A stretch of 64,000 nt of DNA, taken from the NCBI GenBank assembly GCA_963580285.1, contig OY757013.1:149677162-149741161 (forward strand), in the 5' to 3' direction. The notes beneath the pieces were generated by a model. It worked only from the letters and a program-made list of their open reading frames with translations, did not search any database and had not been told where the DNA came from. Below are positions 11,505 to 23,029 of this stretch, one piece after another (within the stretch, counting starts at the first letter, position 1; every line of letters begins with the position of its first letter). Origin of the DNA: Lucinisca nassula (taxonomy: Eukaryota; Mollusca; Bivalvia; Lucinida; Lucinidae). Position numbers and translations under genes: made by a program.

Positions 11505-11795
11505 GAGCTTGAAGAAATAGATGGGCTGGATGATGCTTCCATGCGGAGCTGAAACCGACCCCCACACAAGTACTGGTAAACAGCTTAGAGGATCTAAGCC
11601 TGCGCAGGCAAAGCGGTGCGAGTCTGATGGTCATGCTTATAAACCCTATTAGTTTCATCGGATGGCAGGGCTTGAGATGTCATTTCATCTCGGTGTCGGG
11701 TAAAAGACCCACAAAATTGGAAGCAACGTCTCCAAAATGACCTTTACAGTGTTGACGGAGATGTTATACCTCAAATCAAACAAACAAACAAAAAA
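11505..11795 (+). repeat. SINE, family S2
   Basis: Blocks in order: agatgggctg.atgatgctt, gagtactggtaaac, gatctaagcctgc.caggca, 'tgtcatttcatctcggtgtc', cagtgttgacggag, and the tail tcaaatcaaacaaacaaac. Partial copy at 11052-11190. Target duplications seen at 24404-24668 show the family is retroposed. Confidence 0.75.
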
Positions 11796-11823
11796 GAATA
11801 GGCATCTGTTACGGTCTACTTGG

Positions 11824-12085
11824 TTAACCATTATCACACTAAACACGACAAATCCTGCCTTTGCAAACAGTGTGGATCCAGATCAGATGGCTTCTTCAGA
11901 AGCCATCTGATCAGGATCTACAGTGTGGATCCAGATCAGATGGCTTCATCAGAAGCCATCTGATCAGGATCTACACTGTCATGCAGTTTGTGAATTGGAT
12001 GAATACAGTGTATCAAGTAATTTGATTGGTAGACAGTCAGAAATGGGTTGTGCCAAATTTATTTATTCAGCAGGATAAAGGTTAA
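11824..12085. repeat. TTAA MITE, family M1, with duplicated centre
   Basis: TTAA at both ends, with decayed ccattatcacac.../...cagcaggataaaggttaa termini. The central hairpin 'gatccagatcagatggcttc' occurs twice in tandem (11878-11918 and 11928-11978). Confidence 0.75.
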
Positions 12086-12240
12086 AAGAGTTAAAGCTTC
12101 TGAAGGCAGAGAGGAAAAAAACAACAACAGGTGTTTTATGACAGTTACTGTTAAGCAGGCTGATTTATGCCTCTTACTGCACATAGACTGCATATTTGTA
12201 GGTAAAACATTGTATTGTCACCGTTTTCTAACCTTTCCAG

Positions 12241-12311
12241 GCCTTGACAAGATACCAGCTGTTGTTTAGATACATGTTTTACACCAAGTATGTGGAAAGA
12301 CAACTTTGTAG
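12241..12311 (+). CDS. TUBGCP2: GCP2 exon d
   Basis: Acceptor ttctaacctttccag, donor gtaagtaa. It encodes ALTRYQLLFRYMFYTKYVER then QLC, the GCP2 'ALT.YQ.LFR.MF..K.VERQLC' block. The exon is 71 bases and ends two bases into a Ser/Arg codon, which the T at the start of exon e makes Ser. A 10.2 kb intron follows. Confidence 0.94.
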
Positions 12312-12489
12312 GTAAGTAATATACTTCTTTATGCTCCCAGTTTAAAAGTTTTGAGGTATATTGTTTTTGGCTCTATTTGTTCATCTGTTCCTCTGCCTGT
12401 CAAATTGTCAATTCAGCCATTCATAGATGGATTTACTGTTAATTTTAGAGAAGTATTTGTACATTGTACATGTTGACAGAGCAGGTCTG

Positions 12490-12760
12490 GGTAGGTCAGT
12501 AGGATGCACTTTTTACTGATGATTAGAAGGTCCAGGTTTCGATACCTGGTGGGTCGGCAACATTATTTCATGGAGATTGATCATGAAATCTTTTCTACTG
12601 CCATTCTCTCCCTTCTGCTGATTCAGGCAGAGAAGTTGTCAATTTCTGGGGGAAAGAATATGCCCTTTTTACTGGTTAACCACTGTGGTTAGGTAAATTG
12701 ACCAGCATGATATTGCTTAAATTATGCTTTTCTCAGCCATTGAATTCCAAACAAACAAGC
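12490..12760 (+). repeat. tRNA-headed SINE S1
   Basis: Head 'gtaggtcagtaggatgcact' with ccaggtttcgatacctgg, body 'tgctgattcaggcagagaag', tail ccaaacaaacaag. It starts 180 bases after the exon d donor. Confidence 0.8.
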
Positions 12761-12889
12761 CTGTTGACAGATAGTGTTACCCTTTTTGTTAAGAATGATT
12801 AGCTTAACAAAGAAGTTATTGGAAGCAATAATTGTTGTAACCAGTCAGTACAATTCCATCTCAGTGGTATTATTGCTGAGAAAAAGCTT

Positions 12890-13035
12890 ACAGTGTTTCA
12901 GCAAGAAGCCATCTGATCAGGATCAATACTGTTTGTCATTCAGTTTTTGTACATGAATAACATTATATCAAGTAATTTGATTGTATGATATAAATGGGTG
13001 TGGCAAATTAATTTATTCAGCAGGAAAATGGTTAT
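12890..13035. repeat. partial M1 MITE
   Basis: Holds the right half of the M1 hairpin ('gaagccatctgatcaggatc') and the 'atcaagtaatttgattg' and ttattcagcagga blocks. The left end is lost. Confidence 0.65.
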
Positions 13036-13139
13036 GTTTCAAGGGCATCATAATGGCTGCTTTTTGGATTTACAGAATGTTACATCGTTTGATGTTTTCA
13101 TAAACTAACATCAGTTTGTCAGCTGATTCTCTAAGTTCA

Positions 13140-13360
13140 AAGTAATGTCTCATGTCGACTCTTAGCCATTAGGTCTCTCACCGCCGTAGGTTCGAGCCTC
13201 GCTCGGGCCACGTGTGAGACGCCAAGTTCTGCAACGGAAGGTCAGGTGGTTTTTCTCCGGGTACTCCGGTTTTCGCCCACCTCTGATTAACGATCGGCTC
13301 GATATGAGTGAAATAATCTTGAAAGGGCCGTAAAACCCAAACCAAAAAAAAAAAAAAAAA
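13140..13360 (+). repeat. tRNA-headed SINE, family S4
   Basis: Head fragment 'ctctcaccgccgtaggttcg' with agcctcgctcggg, body 'gccaagttctgcaacggaag', ctgattaacgatcggctc, and gggccgtaaaacccaaaccaaaa before a poly(A) run. Copy of the head at 49898-50000. Confidence 0.7.
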
Positions 13361-13899
13361 ATGTCTCATGTCTGTATATGAGATGGAAAAGTCTTGCACC
13401 AATGTTAAATACAGAGACTATTTGGCAATAAAAATTTTAGTTTAGCCACATTAAGCAAAATGTCTTCTGACTTGGGTGCTCAGCCAAGACTGATCAGGCC
13501 GTAAATACTCAGTGCATGTAGATGCTTTAGATCAGTAACCATGCATTCAGTGCTGTACAGATGTATATCTGCAAATTCACTCGCTGGCCATATCCCAGTA
13601 CAGTTAACGCTCCTTATCTCAAACACTGTCATCTCGAACTTATTTTGGGTGATTTTATTTTTGTCTTAGATTTCAATTCCTTTTGTTATCTCAAACAGAA
13701 ACATTCAGTCTCTTGGAGTTTTGAGACAATGAGTATCAAATATATATATTTTTCACCTGACATGGTCAATTTATCAGTGAACATAAATATGACTTTAATA
13801 TACTGGTAGTATACAAGAACTCTCTCGATGGTAAGTTTTCTCTGAGTGAATGGATACACTTCAGTGGGAGCTTACTCTTGCATAAAATGATTTATCTCC

Positions 13900-14290
13900 C
13901 TCTAAGGCTGACATGATTAATCGTATAATCGATTAATCAATCGATAAATTCCACAAAAGTGATTATCATTTCTGATTTGCTTTTAATCGATTACTTCATG
14001 GGTACAATTTACTACCCAAAGTTATGCCTAAAATAGAGGGATGAGTGGCAAACAGTGCAGACCCTGATGAGACGCCGCATTCTGCAGCATCTCATCTGGG
14101 TCTACACTGTTTGCTCAGGCCTGTCTGTACAAATATATAATGGTAATGGGCACTATATGGTAAGAGTCATGCTCAGACAGAAAGCCAGACAGGTAAAATT
14201 ATGACAAAAACCTTAGCGATTACTAATCGATTATCGATCGCAATGGCATGACTGATAATCGATTATCTTTTCAGCTCCGATTAGCCAGCC
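13900..14290. repeat. palindromic element with atcgattaatc ends
   Basis: Inverted ends rich in 'taatcgattaatcaatcgat' at 13918-13950 and attactaatcgattatcgat at 14220-14270. A shared hairpin module ('gcaaacagtgcagaccctga') is nested at 14045-14115. Confidence 0.6.
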
Positions 14291-14317
14291 CTGTCTCCCT
14301 CTCTCATACATGGCTGC

Positions 14318-14880
14318 TGTAAAGGAGAATGGCTACAAATTCAGGGGAGGCAACTCCTAAATATTTGCCTCCCTTGTCCAGGGTTCCTGCAGATCTGAAA
14401 AAGTCATGGAAAATGGGCTTTGTCTGGAAAAGTAGTGCAATCTTGATCCAATTGAATTTAATCATGGGAAAAGTCATGGAATTTTAAAAATTGTGATGGA
14501 AAGTTGAAAAATATCCTTGAATATGCCTGTAAGTGTGTAAAAACAATCACATCTATTGAAATTTAATAAAAACAAAATCAAAACCATTTTGGTGGACTGA
14601 CATTTATTTGCAGTGTTACAAGCAATTCTATCACACACGAGGCGCAAATTGACCTAGAATACAAAACATGCAAATTTTCTATAACACTGGTTGAGTTTAC
14701 CCGAGTATGTTCAGGTGGTATCATGATAAGCTGAGCTATGTCATGAAAAAATCATGGAATTTTGGTGACAGCAGTTTGTTTGAACCCTGCTTGTCAATAG
14801 GGGTCTACCCTTAAATGAAAGAAGTTGCTCCATTGGAGCAAATTCTTCCTTTAAGAGTTGACCCAATTTTCAAAGGGGTG
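14318..14880. repeat. MITE M9 interrupted by an hAT-like MITE
   Basis: The M9 body (ggggaggcaactcc, ggagcaaattcttcctttaa) is split by an element with cagggttc/gaaccctg ends at about 14381-14790. CTTGTC stands on both sides of it, consistent with a 6-8 base target duplication. Confidence 0.6.
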
Positions 14881-15284
14881 TTATAAACAGGAAGCCCCAA
14901 ACTTGACTCCACTTATAAAAATGGCTGGAAATATGCTAAGAGTATCAGTTCTTCAAAACGAAAAGAATTTGATTACAAAGGTAACACCTTCCACACAATA
15001 AATTTAATTGTACTGACTGGCCTGTTAAACACTTAACAAAACCAAATCCAAAGGATAAATCTAATTTGACAGTTGAATTCAGTAAGAATGGCATGTTTTT
15101 TGTCAGAGTTAATAGACTGAAACATTGTTGAAGTTGCAAGTTCGATAAATGTGGACATCTGTGTTCAATTCATTTGTGTTGAATGTGACTGTTGAATTTT
15201 ACAAAGATTGTTTATACCGTCTGTATGGAGTTGAACTAAGACATCTAGAAAAGAGGTCATACCAGGAAATTCACTGAGGTTCTG

Positions 15285-15545
15285 ACAGTGAGCTTCAGTG
15301 GCTCAGTGATATGTGAATCTGATCAAGAGGACACAGGTTCAGTACTGCTGGTAGTCTGGCAACATTCTGTCACAGTGATAAATCATGGCATATTTTCTAC
15401 GGTCATTCTCTCTTTTCTGCTGATTCAAGAAGGGCAGTTGTCAATTACTGGCAAAAGAATGGTCACTGTACTGGTTAAATGCTTATGTATAAAAAAAAAA
15501 AGAAGTGAAGGAAATGATCAGGAATCAATACAATTAACCCACACC
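15285..15545 (+). repeat. SINE S1
   Basis: Head 'agtggctcagtgatatgtga', body 'tgctgattcaagaagggcag', then an A-rich tail. Confidence 0.7.
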
Positions 15546-15648
15546 TCCCATCAGACACCATAGGGAAAGAAACACCAACATGAAATAACTAGACCCTAGT
15601 GGAAACATCAATAGCAGAAAGCCAATAGGACAGTTACTGTCCCACAAA

Positions 15649-15985
15649 CCGGCCCCGATAGCTCAGTTGATAGAGTGTCCGCTCCAGGGAACGGGAGGTC
15701 ACGGGTTTGATCCCGGGCCGCGACATACCAAAGTGGTTAAGAATGGTACTAGCTGCTCCTCGCTTGGCTCTCAGATTTACGGGGTAGAGCTAAGACTGGT
15801 GGACCAAGTGTCAGGATAATGTGACTGGGTGTGGTATCATGTAATGTGTCTGGGACATGATACTTCAGTGAGGCAGCACTATAAAAGTGAGCATTGAGCT
15901 CCCTGTTGCAACCAGACACCGTCATGATATTGCCGAAAAATTGTTGAAAACGACTTTAAACCCGAATTCACACACACACACACAC
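15649..15985 (+). repeat. tRNA-headed SINE, family S3
   Basis: Head ccccgatagctcagttgatag with a clear B-box gggtttgatcccgggcc. The body carries aagactggtggaccaag, and the 3' part ends 'actttaaacccgaattcaca' with a (CA)n tail. The acceptor-stem pairing of a tRNA is absent, so it is a SINE and not a tRNA gene. Confidence 0.75.
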
Positions 15986-16299
15986 TTTCCCACAAAATGG
16001 CCAATTGGCTATCCAAAATAACAAGATATAAGTGATACACACACTCAAAAACAAACCATAACAAAAATTAACTGCGACAGAAGAACTGCCTTGGAACGGT
16101 CAGTGAAAAGAATTTCACTGGGGGTCCTAGGAAAAGCCTGCCTAGCCTGCCTAAGCCTGCCTATGAAAAGTGTTATTAGGTAAACTGACTGGCTTGGCTT
16201 GACCATAAAACCTTTGAATCAGCTGTTAAGCCTGAAAACAACCAAAAATCTGATAGCAGTATCCTTATGAAAAATGTAAGCTCATATATTCAGACATCA

Positions 16300-16480
16300 A
16301 GCCCTCTAATAGGGAAATGAATGGATATCCTGTCAAAGGATGCACTTAAAAAAAAAAATAATTGTGTTATCCTTGTCACCATCATTTCAAACAGAGCAGC
16401 CAGCAAAAAGTTGTGTCCCTTGTAAAGATGACAGAAAAATCTCTCAGATGTATCCATTCACTTTGAATAGTCCATGGAAA
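16300..16480. repeat. decayed M9 MITE fragment
   Basis: Has gaaatgaatggatatcc near one end and gatgtatccattcactttg at the other, the M9 termini, with a worn centre. Confidence 0.45.
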
Positions 16481-16525
16481 AGAAGCTACTGACATATAAT
16501 ATTTACCCTAATTATTTAGCTCTTA

Positions 16526-16754
16526 TTAACCCTTTTTGTACCGGAAACCCCAAAACGGGTATCCTGGCAAACAGTGCAGGCCCAGATCAGATGCTGTTGA
16601 ATGCCGCATCCTGTCGGGTTCTACACTCTTTGCAAAAAGTTCATCCATTTTCCAAATAAATTTTGAAGATAGCGCAACCTGACACCTCTTAATTTTGAAA
16701 TGAACTCCTGCTATTAATGAGGTGGAAGATTCTATTTGGTACAAAATTGTTTAA
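16526..16754. repeat. TTAA MITE M2
   Basis: ttaaccctttttgtacc ... ggtacaaaattgtttaa, with the hairpin module at about 16568-16632. Confidence 0.8.
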
Positions 16755-16984
16755 TGCAGCTTTGGGCATCATAAATTATTCAATATATATTCAGGCCGCA
16801 AAGTCTTTGCAGATTGCAAACAGTTTATACCCTGATGAGACTGCTCTTCAGTCTGATCTAGGTCTACACTGTGCTCAGGCTTTATGTCAGAGTATTTAGG
16901 GTAAATAAAGTAGCTAGTAACAAAGAAAATCAATGGATAATTGTGTGCATTAGACCTGTATCAAGTTCTTAATGTATTTACATT

Positions 16985-17197
16985 TTAACCCTTATCTTGC
17001 TGTTCACGACAGCCCCTATCTTTGGAAACAGTGTAGATCCAGATCAGATGGCTTCTGAAGAAGCCATCTGATCAGGATCTACACTGTTTGACATTCAGTT
17101 TATGAATTTGTAGGAATTAATTACATCAAGTAATTTGATTGGTTGATAGACAGAAATGGGTGTGGCTTAAATGAATATTCAGCAAGAGAAGGGTTAA
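16985..17197. repeat. TTAA MITE M1, full copy
   Basis: ttaacccttatcttgctg ... cagcaagagaagggttaa. The centre is the hairpin 'gatccagatcagatggcttc' plus complement at 17038-17080. Flanks carry 'atcaagtaatttgattggtt' and aatgggtgtggc. Confidence 0.88.
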
Positions 17198-17403
17198 CAG
17201 ATTTTCTTATTCCATCTAAATAGTGTCAGTAAGTGGGACAGGTTTCCTGTTAAAACTAATATACATGTATTTTCCTGTTAAAACTAATATACATGTGCAT
17301 TTTGGTGGAGAAAACTGCCATTTTGATATGACATGGAGAAACACTGGCCATATATTGCCTAGAAAAGATGCATGTTATCTGTTTCAGTTCTACTTAGTTC
17401 TCA

Positions 17404-17655
17404 TCAGGAAAACACGCCTATATAATTCCCTTTGAACCCCACTTTTATATGGTAAAATTGGGATTTACAGGGGTAAACATTATTTTTCTTATTTCTGCTC
17501 TAAAATATTGTGTCGATTAGGCGGTTCTAATGTGTACCCACAATCTATATTTTGAGCAGAAATAAGAAATATAGCACAATTTTTCATCTCAACTTTTCAT
17601 TTTTTCGGCGATAAAATTTGATGTATTTGTATAAGCTAAGTAATTCATGTAATTA
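17404..17655. repeat. hairpin element M5
   Basis: Begins aacacgcctatataa, holds 'gattaggcggttctaatgtg' and 'ttctgctctaaaatattg' with the inverse gagcagaaataag, and ends near gtataagctaag. Confidence 0.7.
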
Positions 17656-17689
17656 CCTTTCAATCTGTTCTTACTAATTGTTTGTACTA

Positions 17690-17960
17690 TCTGAAGGAAA
17701 CCTTTTAATATTGTTTCTATTCATTCCAACATCTCTGTAGTCACTAAAGTTTTGGTTGGAGGTATTTTTATATGACACTGTGGCTAAAGGTTTGCTCCAT
17801 CTAAAATTTTGGTTGGAGGTATTTTTTTGTATGGCACTTGCTAAGGTTTGCTCCATCTGCATTCTTTGTGCTACAATTTTGGTTGATTTGATTGTAATGT
17901 TTATTGATTTATCATGCATTTGATAGGATTCTTTTCTTTTTACATATGGCACGAGGTCTG
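17690..17960. repeat. short tandem duplication, ~65 bp
   Basis: The block 'ttttggttggaggtattttt' followed by atggcac, gctaaggtttgctccatct occurs twice (about 17750 and 17808) and a third time in part. No function seen. Confidence 0.5.
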
Positions 17961-18110
17961 TCAAAATAAATGATGTCAATTTTATGAATTACTTATTGAA
18001 AGGTCCTGAGATTAGGTTTGATGGAAGATTTTTGAAAAAAAAAACACATTTTTTACAACAACAAAACAACAAAAGAATACAATAGTAAATACATGTACAT
18101 GTATGTGATA

Positions 18111-18326
18111 TTAACCCATTTAGTACCAGAAACCTCAAAATGGGTACCCTGGCAAACAGTGCAGGCCCAGATCAGACACATCTGATCAGGGCCTCCACTG
18201 TTTGCTAAAAGCTCAGTCATTTTCCAAATAAATTATGATGAAAACACATCCTGACACCCCTAAATTTTGAAATGAACTCCTGCTATATATAAGGAGGAAG
18301 ATTCCAATTGGTACAAAAAGGGTTAA
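18111..18326. repeat. TTAA MITE M2
   Basis: ttaacccatttagtacc ... ggtacaaaaagggttaa. The hairpin is shortened to cagatcagacacatctgatca. Confidence 0.8.
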
Positions 18327-18451
18327 TCCTTAATCTGAAAATGTTGTGTGTTCATGTCCTCAGCTGCATCTCCTTGCAAATATTTCAAACATGTTTCTGC
18401 CTACAAGCAAACAGTGTGAACCTTCATCAGACTGCTCCTAGAACAATTACT

Positions 18452-18680
18452 TTAACCCTTTTTGTACCAAATGGAATCTTCCTCCTTATATATAGCAGGA
18501 GTTCATTTCAAAATTTAGGAGTGCCAGGTTGTGGTTTCTTCAAAATTTATTTGGAAAATGGTTAAACGTTTTGCAAATAGTGTAGGCCCTGATCAGACGC
18601 CGCATTCTGTGGCGTCTGATCTGGGCCTGCACTGTTTGCCAGGGTACTCGTTTTGGGGTTTCTGGTACAAAATGGGTTAA
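18452..18680. repeat. TTAA MITE M2, opposite orientation
   Basis: ttaaccctttttgtacca ... ggtacaaaatgggttaa. The centre has 'cctgatcagacgccgcattc' and its complement. Confidence 0.85.
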
Positions 18681-18867
18681 AAGTAACAGCAGACAGCAAA
18701 GCAGATGACAGTTGCTGTGGGTCAAATTCTGATCACTCATGATGGGATACATGAGGTTTTGTGTTTTAGCCAGGACCTATTATAATCTACAAAAAGACGC
18801 ATATATATGGTCAGGGTCTACACTGTTTGCCACCCTGTCTGTACCTTTTGGACTCCTTCAATGCTCA

Positions 18868-20460
18868 TGAAACAAATTTCATCACGAAAACATGCCTATA
18901 TAATTTTGAACCCCACTTTTATAAAGTAAACTTGGGGTTTCCGGGGATATACCTTATTTTTATGCCCCCGCATCATATGATGCCGGGGGCATATAGTTTT
19001 TCAGTTTTCCGTACGTGCGTACATGTGTACGTCCGTCTGTACGTGTGTGTGTACGTACGTACGTACGTGATACTGTAACCTCAGGTTAAAGTTTTTGTAA
19101 CAGGTAGAGCCTGAACTTTTAGAACTAATATTTTCCTAACCATTTGATGGAACTGGTTCATCTTTGGTATGATGATAGATATAGGTCCAAGGTTTTATTA
19201 AGCAATACCCCCACCCATGCCTGTGACCTCAAGGTCAAGGTCACAGACTTAGAAATTTTCAATGTTAAAGACTCAGGTTAAGGTTTTTGTAACAGGTAGA
19301 CTTGAACATTTTAGAACTCATATTTTCCTAACCATTTGATGGAATTGGTTCATATTTGGTATGGTTATAGATATAGGTCCAAAGTTTTATTCAGCGATAC
19401 CCCCACCAATGCCCATGGCCTCAAGGTCAAGGTCATGGACTTAGAAATTTTCCATGTTAAAGACTCCATTTAAGGTATTTGTACCTGGTAGAACCTGAAC
19501 TTTTATGATGGCTTTGGTTCATATGATGATAGATATAGGTACAATGTTTTATTCAGCAATACCCCCACCCATGCCTATGACCTCAAGGTCAAGGTCACAG
19601 AATTAGACAATTTTAATGTGAAAGATTTTAAAGAGCTCAAATTTTCCAAACTATATTATGTATTTGACTTATGTATGCTATGATGATAGATACAGGTCCA
19701 AATGTTTATTTGGCAATACCCCCACTCATGCCTATGGCTTCAAGGTCAAGGTCACAGACTTAGAAGAAATTTTTAATTAGATATTTTAAGAGTTGATATT
19801 TTCCAAATCGTGCAATGGATTGAGTTGATATTTGGTATGATGTAAGATACCTGTCCATTTTATATAATCAAAACCCATGAGCTCAAGGTCAAGGTCATAG
19901 ACTTCAATATTTTTAATTATCCCCTCGCACAACATAGCTCTAGTGTCTATATTTCTTCACTGATTTCAATATAACTTCACACAAATGTTCCTTATGACAA
20001 TATCTCGAGCGAGTTTGACTTTCAAGGTCATGACCCCAAGGTCAAGGTCACTGGCTATTTTTAGAAAAACTTTGTCATTGCTCTAGCACTTACATTTTTT
20101 CACCAATTTCAATATAACTTCTCACAAATGTTCCTGATGACAAGGTCACACACTTAGAAAATTTTATTGCAACATGGATTTTCGGGGTGAGGCGGGGCCC
20201 TTGGCGGGGGCATCTGTGTCATCTGGACACATTTCTAGTTCTTATTTCTGCTCTAAAATATAGATCGATGAGGCGGTTCTAACGAGTGCCCACAATCTGC
20301 TCTAAAATATAGATTGTGGGTACTCGTTAGAACCGCCTCTATGATCTAATGAGTGCCCACAATCTATATTTTGAGCAGAAATAAGAAAAATATCACAATT
20401 TTTCATTTTTTTCGGCGATAAAGGTGGCAATGTATTTGTATAGGCGTGTTTGCGTAATGG
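18868..20460. repeat. M5 hairpin element split by a Pearl-type insertion
   Basis: 18868-18961 (gaaaacatgcctatataa...accttattttt) and 20241-20460 (cttatttctgctctaaaata...) are the two parts of one M5 copy. The intact copy at 21116-21389 shows they belong together across a T-run. Confidence 0.75.
18962..20240 (+). mobile_element. Pearl/Helentron-like element D
   Basis: 5' palindrome atgcccccgcatcatatgatg followed by ccgggggcat; then a gtacgt/cgtc simple repeat; then about five decaying core units of 140-190 bp, each with caaggtcaaggtca. The 3' arm copy is ggcgggggcat, followed by the hairpin gtgtcatctggacac and atttctag at a TT. Inserted in the T-run of an M5 copy. No protein-coding capacity. 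Helentron-type assignment is by structure only. Confidence 0.75.
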
Positions 20461-20559
20461 TTAAATTTTTTGGAGAATTCTCAAGGTGTCTGAATTTTTA
20501 GGATTTTTACAGTACTTAGACCCATATGCATGTGCAGTCTGATCAGTCTTCACAAGTTG

Positions 20560-20690
20560 CCAGATACACCACATCCTCTTTATAACACTATTGTTTGGGT
20601 CCAAAGCTGAAACTGTGTTATCAATATGTTGACAGTTTTGCAGTATTCAAACAAAAATGTGCAGATTATAAAGAAAAAGGACCGGTTATG
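20560..20690. repeat. M6 fragment
   Basis: Contains ataacactattgtttgggtcc, aaagctgaaactgtgtta and aaaatgtgcagattata, as in the full M6 copy at 43209. Confidence 0.5.
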
Positions 20691-20699
20691 GTCAATGTT

Positions 20700-20945
20700 C
20701 TATATGGGCCCCGTCAAGCAATTTCTGTACTTACCGCCTATGCGAGCAACGAAGGTTCAGGCGAGCCTGCGCATCCGTGCGGTCTCACCACAACCTTTCG
20801 ATGCTCGCTCATACAAGCAGTGAATCAAGAGGAACCTTCAGACAGAAAGCCATATCCCTGGCCCCTCTGAATGGCTGGGCATGTGCAGTTAAAAATTGTC
20901 ATGACGGAATGCTCGAAGACACAAATTCGCTTGGCGGGACTCATA
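20700..20945 (+). repeat. interspersed repeat with second copy at 58428-58665
   Basis: Both copies share gcctatgcgagca.cgaagg, 'ttcaggcgagcctgcgcatc', 'gaggaaccttcagacagaaa', 'gaatggctgggcatg' and 'gaatgctcgaagacacaaat'. About 240 bases, over 90% alike by eye. The overlapping reading frames are not conserved as protein. Class unknown. Confidence 0.75.
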
Positions 20946-21115
20946 TTATCTATATGGGTGGTTGGTTGAGGTGAAGGTGTCATGTATCTTGCATCACTGG
21001 CATCCAGCTGATGTTGGCTTACAGTTGGGTAAGTCTGTTCCTGCACTTCCATTCATTTTCCTCTTTCTCACCTGTCCTTCACTTTCTACTGGGAGACGAC
21101 ACAAAATGACCCATT

Positions 21116-21389
21116 ACGAAAACACGCCTATACAAGTACGTAGTAAAGTTTTCCGCCGAAAAAATGAAGATTTAATGATGAAAAAGTGTGATAGTTTTCT
21201 TATTTCTGCTCAAAAACAGATTGTGGGTACTCGATAGAACCGCCTCGACGAGGCGGTTCTATCGAGTACCCACAATCTATGTTTTTGAGCAGAAATAAGA
21301 AAAATAATGTTTACCCCTGAAAACCCCAGTTTTACTATATAAAAGTGGGTTTAAAGGGGGTCAAAATTATATAGGCCCGTTTTCATGAT
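21116..21389. repeat. hairpin element M5, full copy
   Basis: Inverted ends acgaaaacacgcctata and tataggcccgttttcat. The central palindrome 'gggtactcgatagaaccgcc' meets its complement at about 21245. aaataagaaaa blocks flank it. Confidence 0.8.
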
Positions 21390-21619
21390 GCCACAAGGGT
21401 TGGCGTGTCGTTTAACCCAGCACAACCAATCAACCTATATATATAATCTATGCATATTTGACAGAAGCCTTTGTGATGTAGTAGTTATGCTTCTTAGGTT
21501 ATGACTTTTGTATTAGTCTTTAAACCAAGGTCCCATCTCCACATGACGTTTAATTGTTGTTGGTGGGATGAAAGTGCAAACAAACAATACATTTTTGGGA
21601 ACCATCTCCAAACCGTGTT

Positions 21620-21965
21620 ATATCCAGAACAGTGTTTTATCATATGACATTGCATCTGAGAATGTAACAACACCATGTATTAAATTTGGTCATCCACTAC
21701 CAGATAAAATATTCAAATTAGTTAGATATGATGTGTAACGTTACATGTACAACATCTGCTAATGGTGGAATATTGATATATTTTGTAAAATATGTGTTTT
21801 AAATGTCATATGATAAATAGAATCTCACATTCATACTCATGTATTATTAAATGAGGAAAAGGGATAAAATGCTTGGCAAAGGCTCACATTTTATCTGTTT
21901 TCCTCAACTTGTTCAATAAATTCAATATTACATGAACACTCATGTAAGATCCTCTATAATAAAGA
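21620..21965. repeat. second copy of the ~400 bp repeat at 8290
   Basis: Shares gtaacgttacatgta, gaatattga, catatgataaatagaatc and aaaagggataaaatg in the same order. Confidence 0.6.
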
Positions 21966-22069
21966 GGTTTATGTGTACTTCTATAGTTATTGGTCTATCC
22001 AGCTAACAGCATGGCCAGCTGTTAGAAAGTACAGACTCATCTGATTTTTGTTGTACATTCTTTAAAGGG

Positions 22070-22305
22070 AATGGATACATCTTGCAGATTTTTTGCCTTT
22101 TTTCAAAGGGAGACATTTTTCAAGACTTCCTGTTTGCTTTTCTATAAGCCCTGTCCCACGGAAAAAGGGGTCTACTCTAAAAGGAAAGAATTTGCTCCTC
22201 AGGAGCAAATTCTTTCCTTTAAGAGTTGACCCCTATTAACATGGGAGACAAAAGTACTTTTGCAGGAGTTGCATCCACTGAGGGTGATCTATTCCCCTTA
22301 TGGGG
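22070..22305. repeat. MITE M9, full copy
   Basis: Ends aaagggaatggatacatctt and gatctattcccctta. The central palindrome is 'aggaaagaatttgctcctca' and its complement around 22199. Confidence 0.75.
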
Positions 22306-22471
22306 GTCAGATTTTGGTCTGTTCATACATTTGGCAAGCTGTCAATATTTGAGACCACCCAGGCTATTGTTCAAGTCCACACAAGCTGGATGTAGCTTTT
22401 GGGGGGAATTCTTGATTTGTTTGTTTGTATGTATGGCTGTGATCCAGCTCATTTATTTTATTTGTTTACAG

Positions 22472-22646
22472 TATATGGGTTGGGAACAAAGCAGCTAAGA
22501 CCTACTCCCTGCAGTCAGCAAGATGGTACTCCGCTGCATTCGCTCTGCGACAGAGGATGTTAAATTTTGTACAGAACTTTGAGTATTACATGATGTTTGA
22601 AGTAGTGGAACCAAACTGGCACCTATTCCAGACAAACATGGAGTCC
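22472..22646 (+). CDS. TUBGCP2: GCP2 exon e
   Basis: Acceptor tttgtttacag, donor gtaagtg. It encodes SIWVGNKAAKTYSLQSARW, then LRQRMLNFVQNFEYYMMFEV and a Trp-His block before the donor. These match the GCP2 gamma-tubulin-binding region almost residue for residue. The splice restores the frame from exon d and ends on a codon boundary. A palindromic minisatellite starts about 100 bases after the donor. Confidence 0.96.
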
Positions 22647-22717
22647 GTAAGTGATTTATAAGATTTAATCTTTGGGTAAAAATGATAATAGCAGTATACA
22701 GAAGAACATAATAACAA

Positions 22718-22936
22718 GTGAAAGTGGACAATGGGTAGATTTCTGTAATATTGCTGGCCTGGGTTACAGGCCATGTTGCTGGCCTGGGTCACAAGCCATA
22801 TTGCTGGCCTGGGTCACAGGCCATATTGCTGGCCTGGGTCACAGGCCAAATTGCTGGCCTGGGTCACAGGCCATATTGCTGGCCTGGGTCATAGGCCAGC
22901 AAAATTACAGAAAACTATCCTTTATCCACTTTCACT
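22718..22936. repeat. palindromic element with expanded centre
   Basis: Arms 'caagtgaaagtggacaatgg' and 'tttatccactttcacttgag', about 44 bp with mismatches, enclose six 25 bp units (22751-22900) of ttgctggcctgggtcacaggccata type. Each unit is itself a partial palindrome. It begins about 70 bases after the exon e donor. The reading frame through it is fortuitous because 25 is not a multiple of 3. Confidence 0.8.
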
Positions 22937-23029
22937 TGAGGGTTGATCAGTCAGATGTGCATTTGATTGGTGATTAGGAGGTCACGGGCACAATCCCTGT
23001 CAGTTTGTATTAAGATTTATGTCCCTGTC

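Noticed and set aside
22672..22977. 101-codon frame rich in 'GLGHRP..WPGSQA'
   Set aside because: Generated by the 25 bp minisatellite cycling through three frames.
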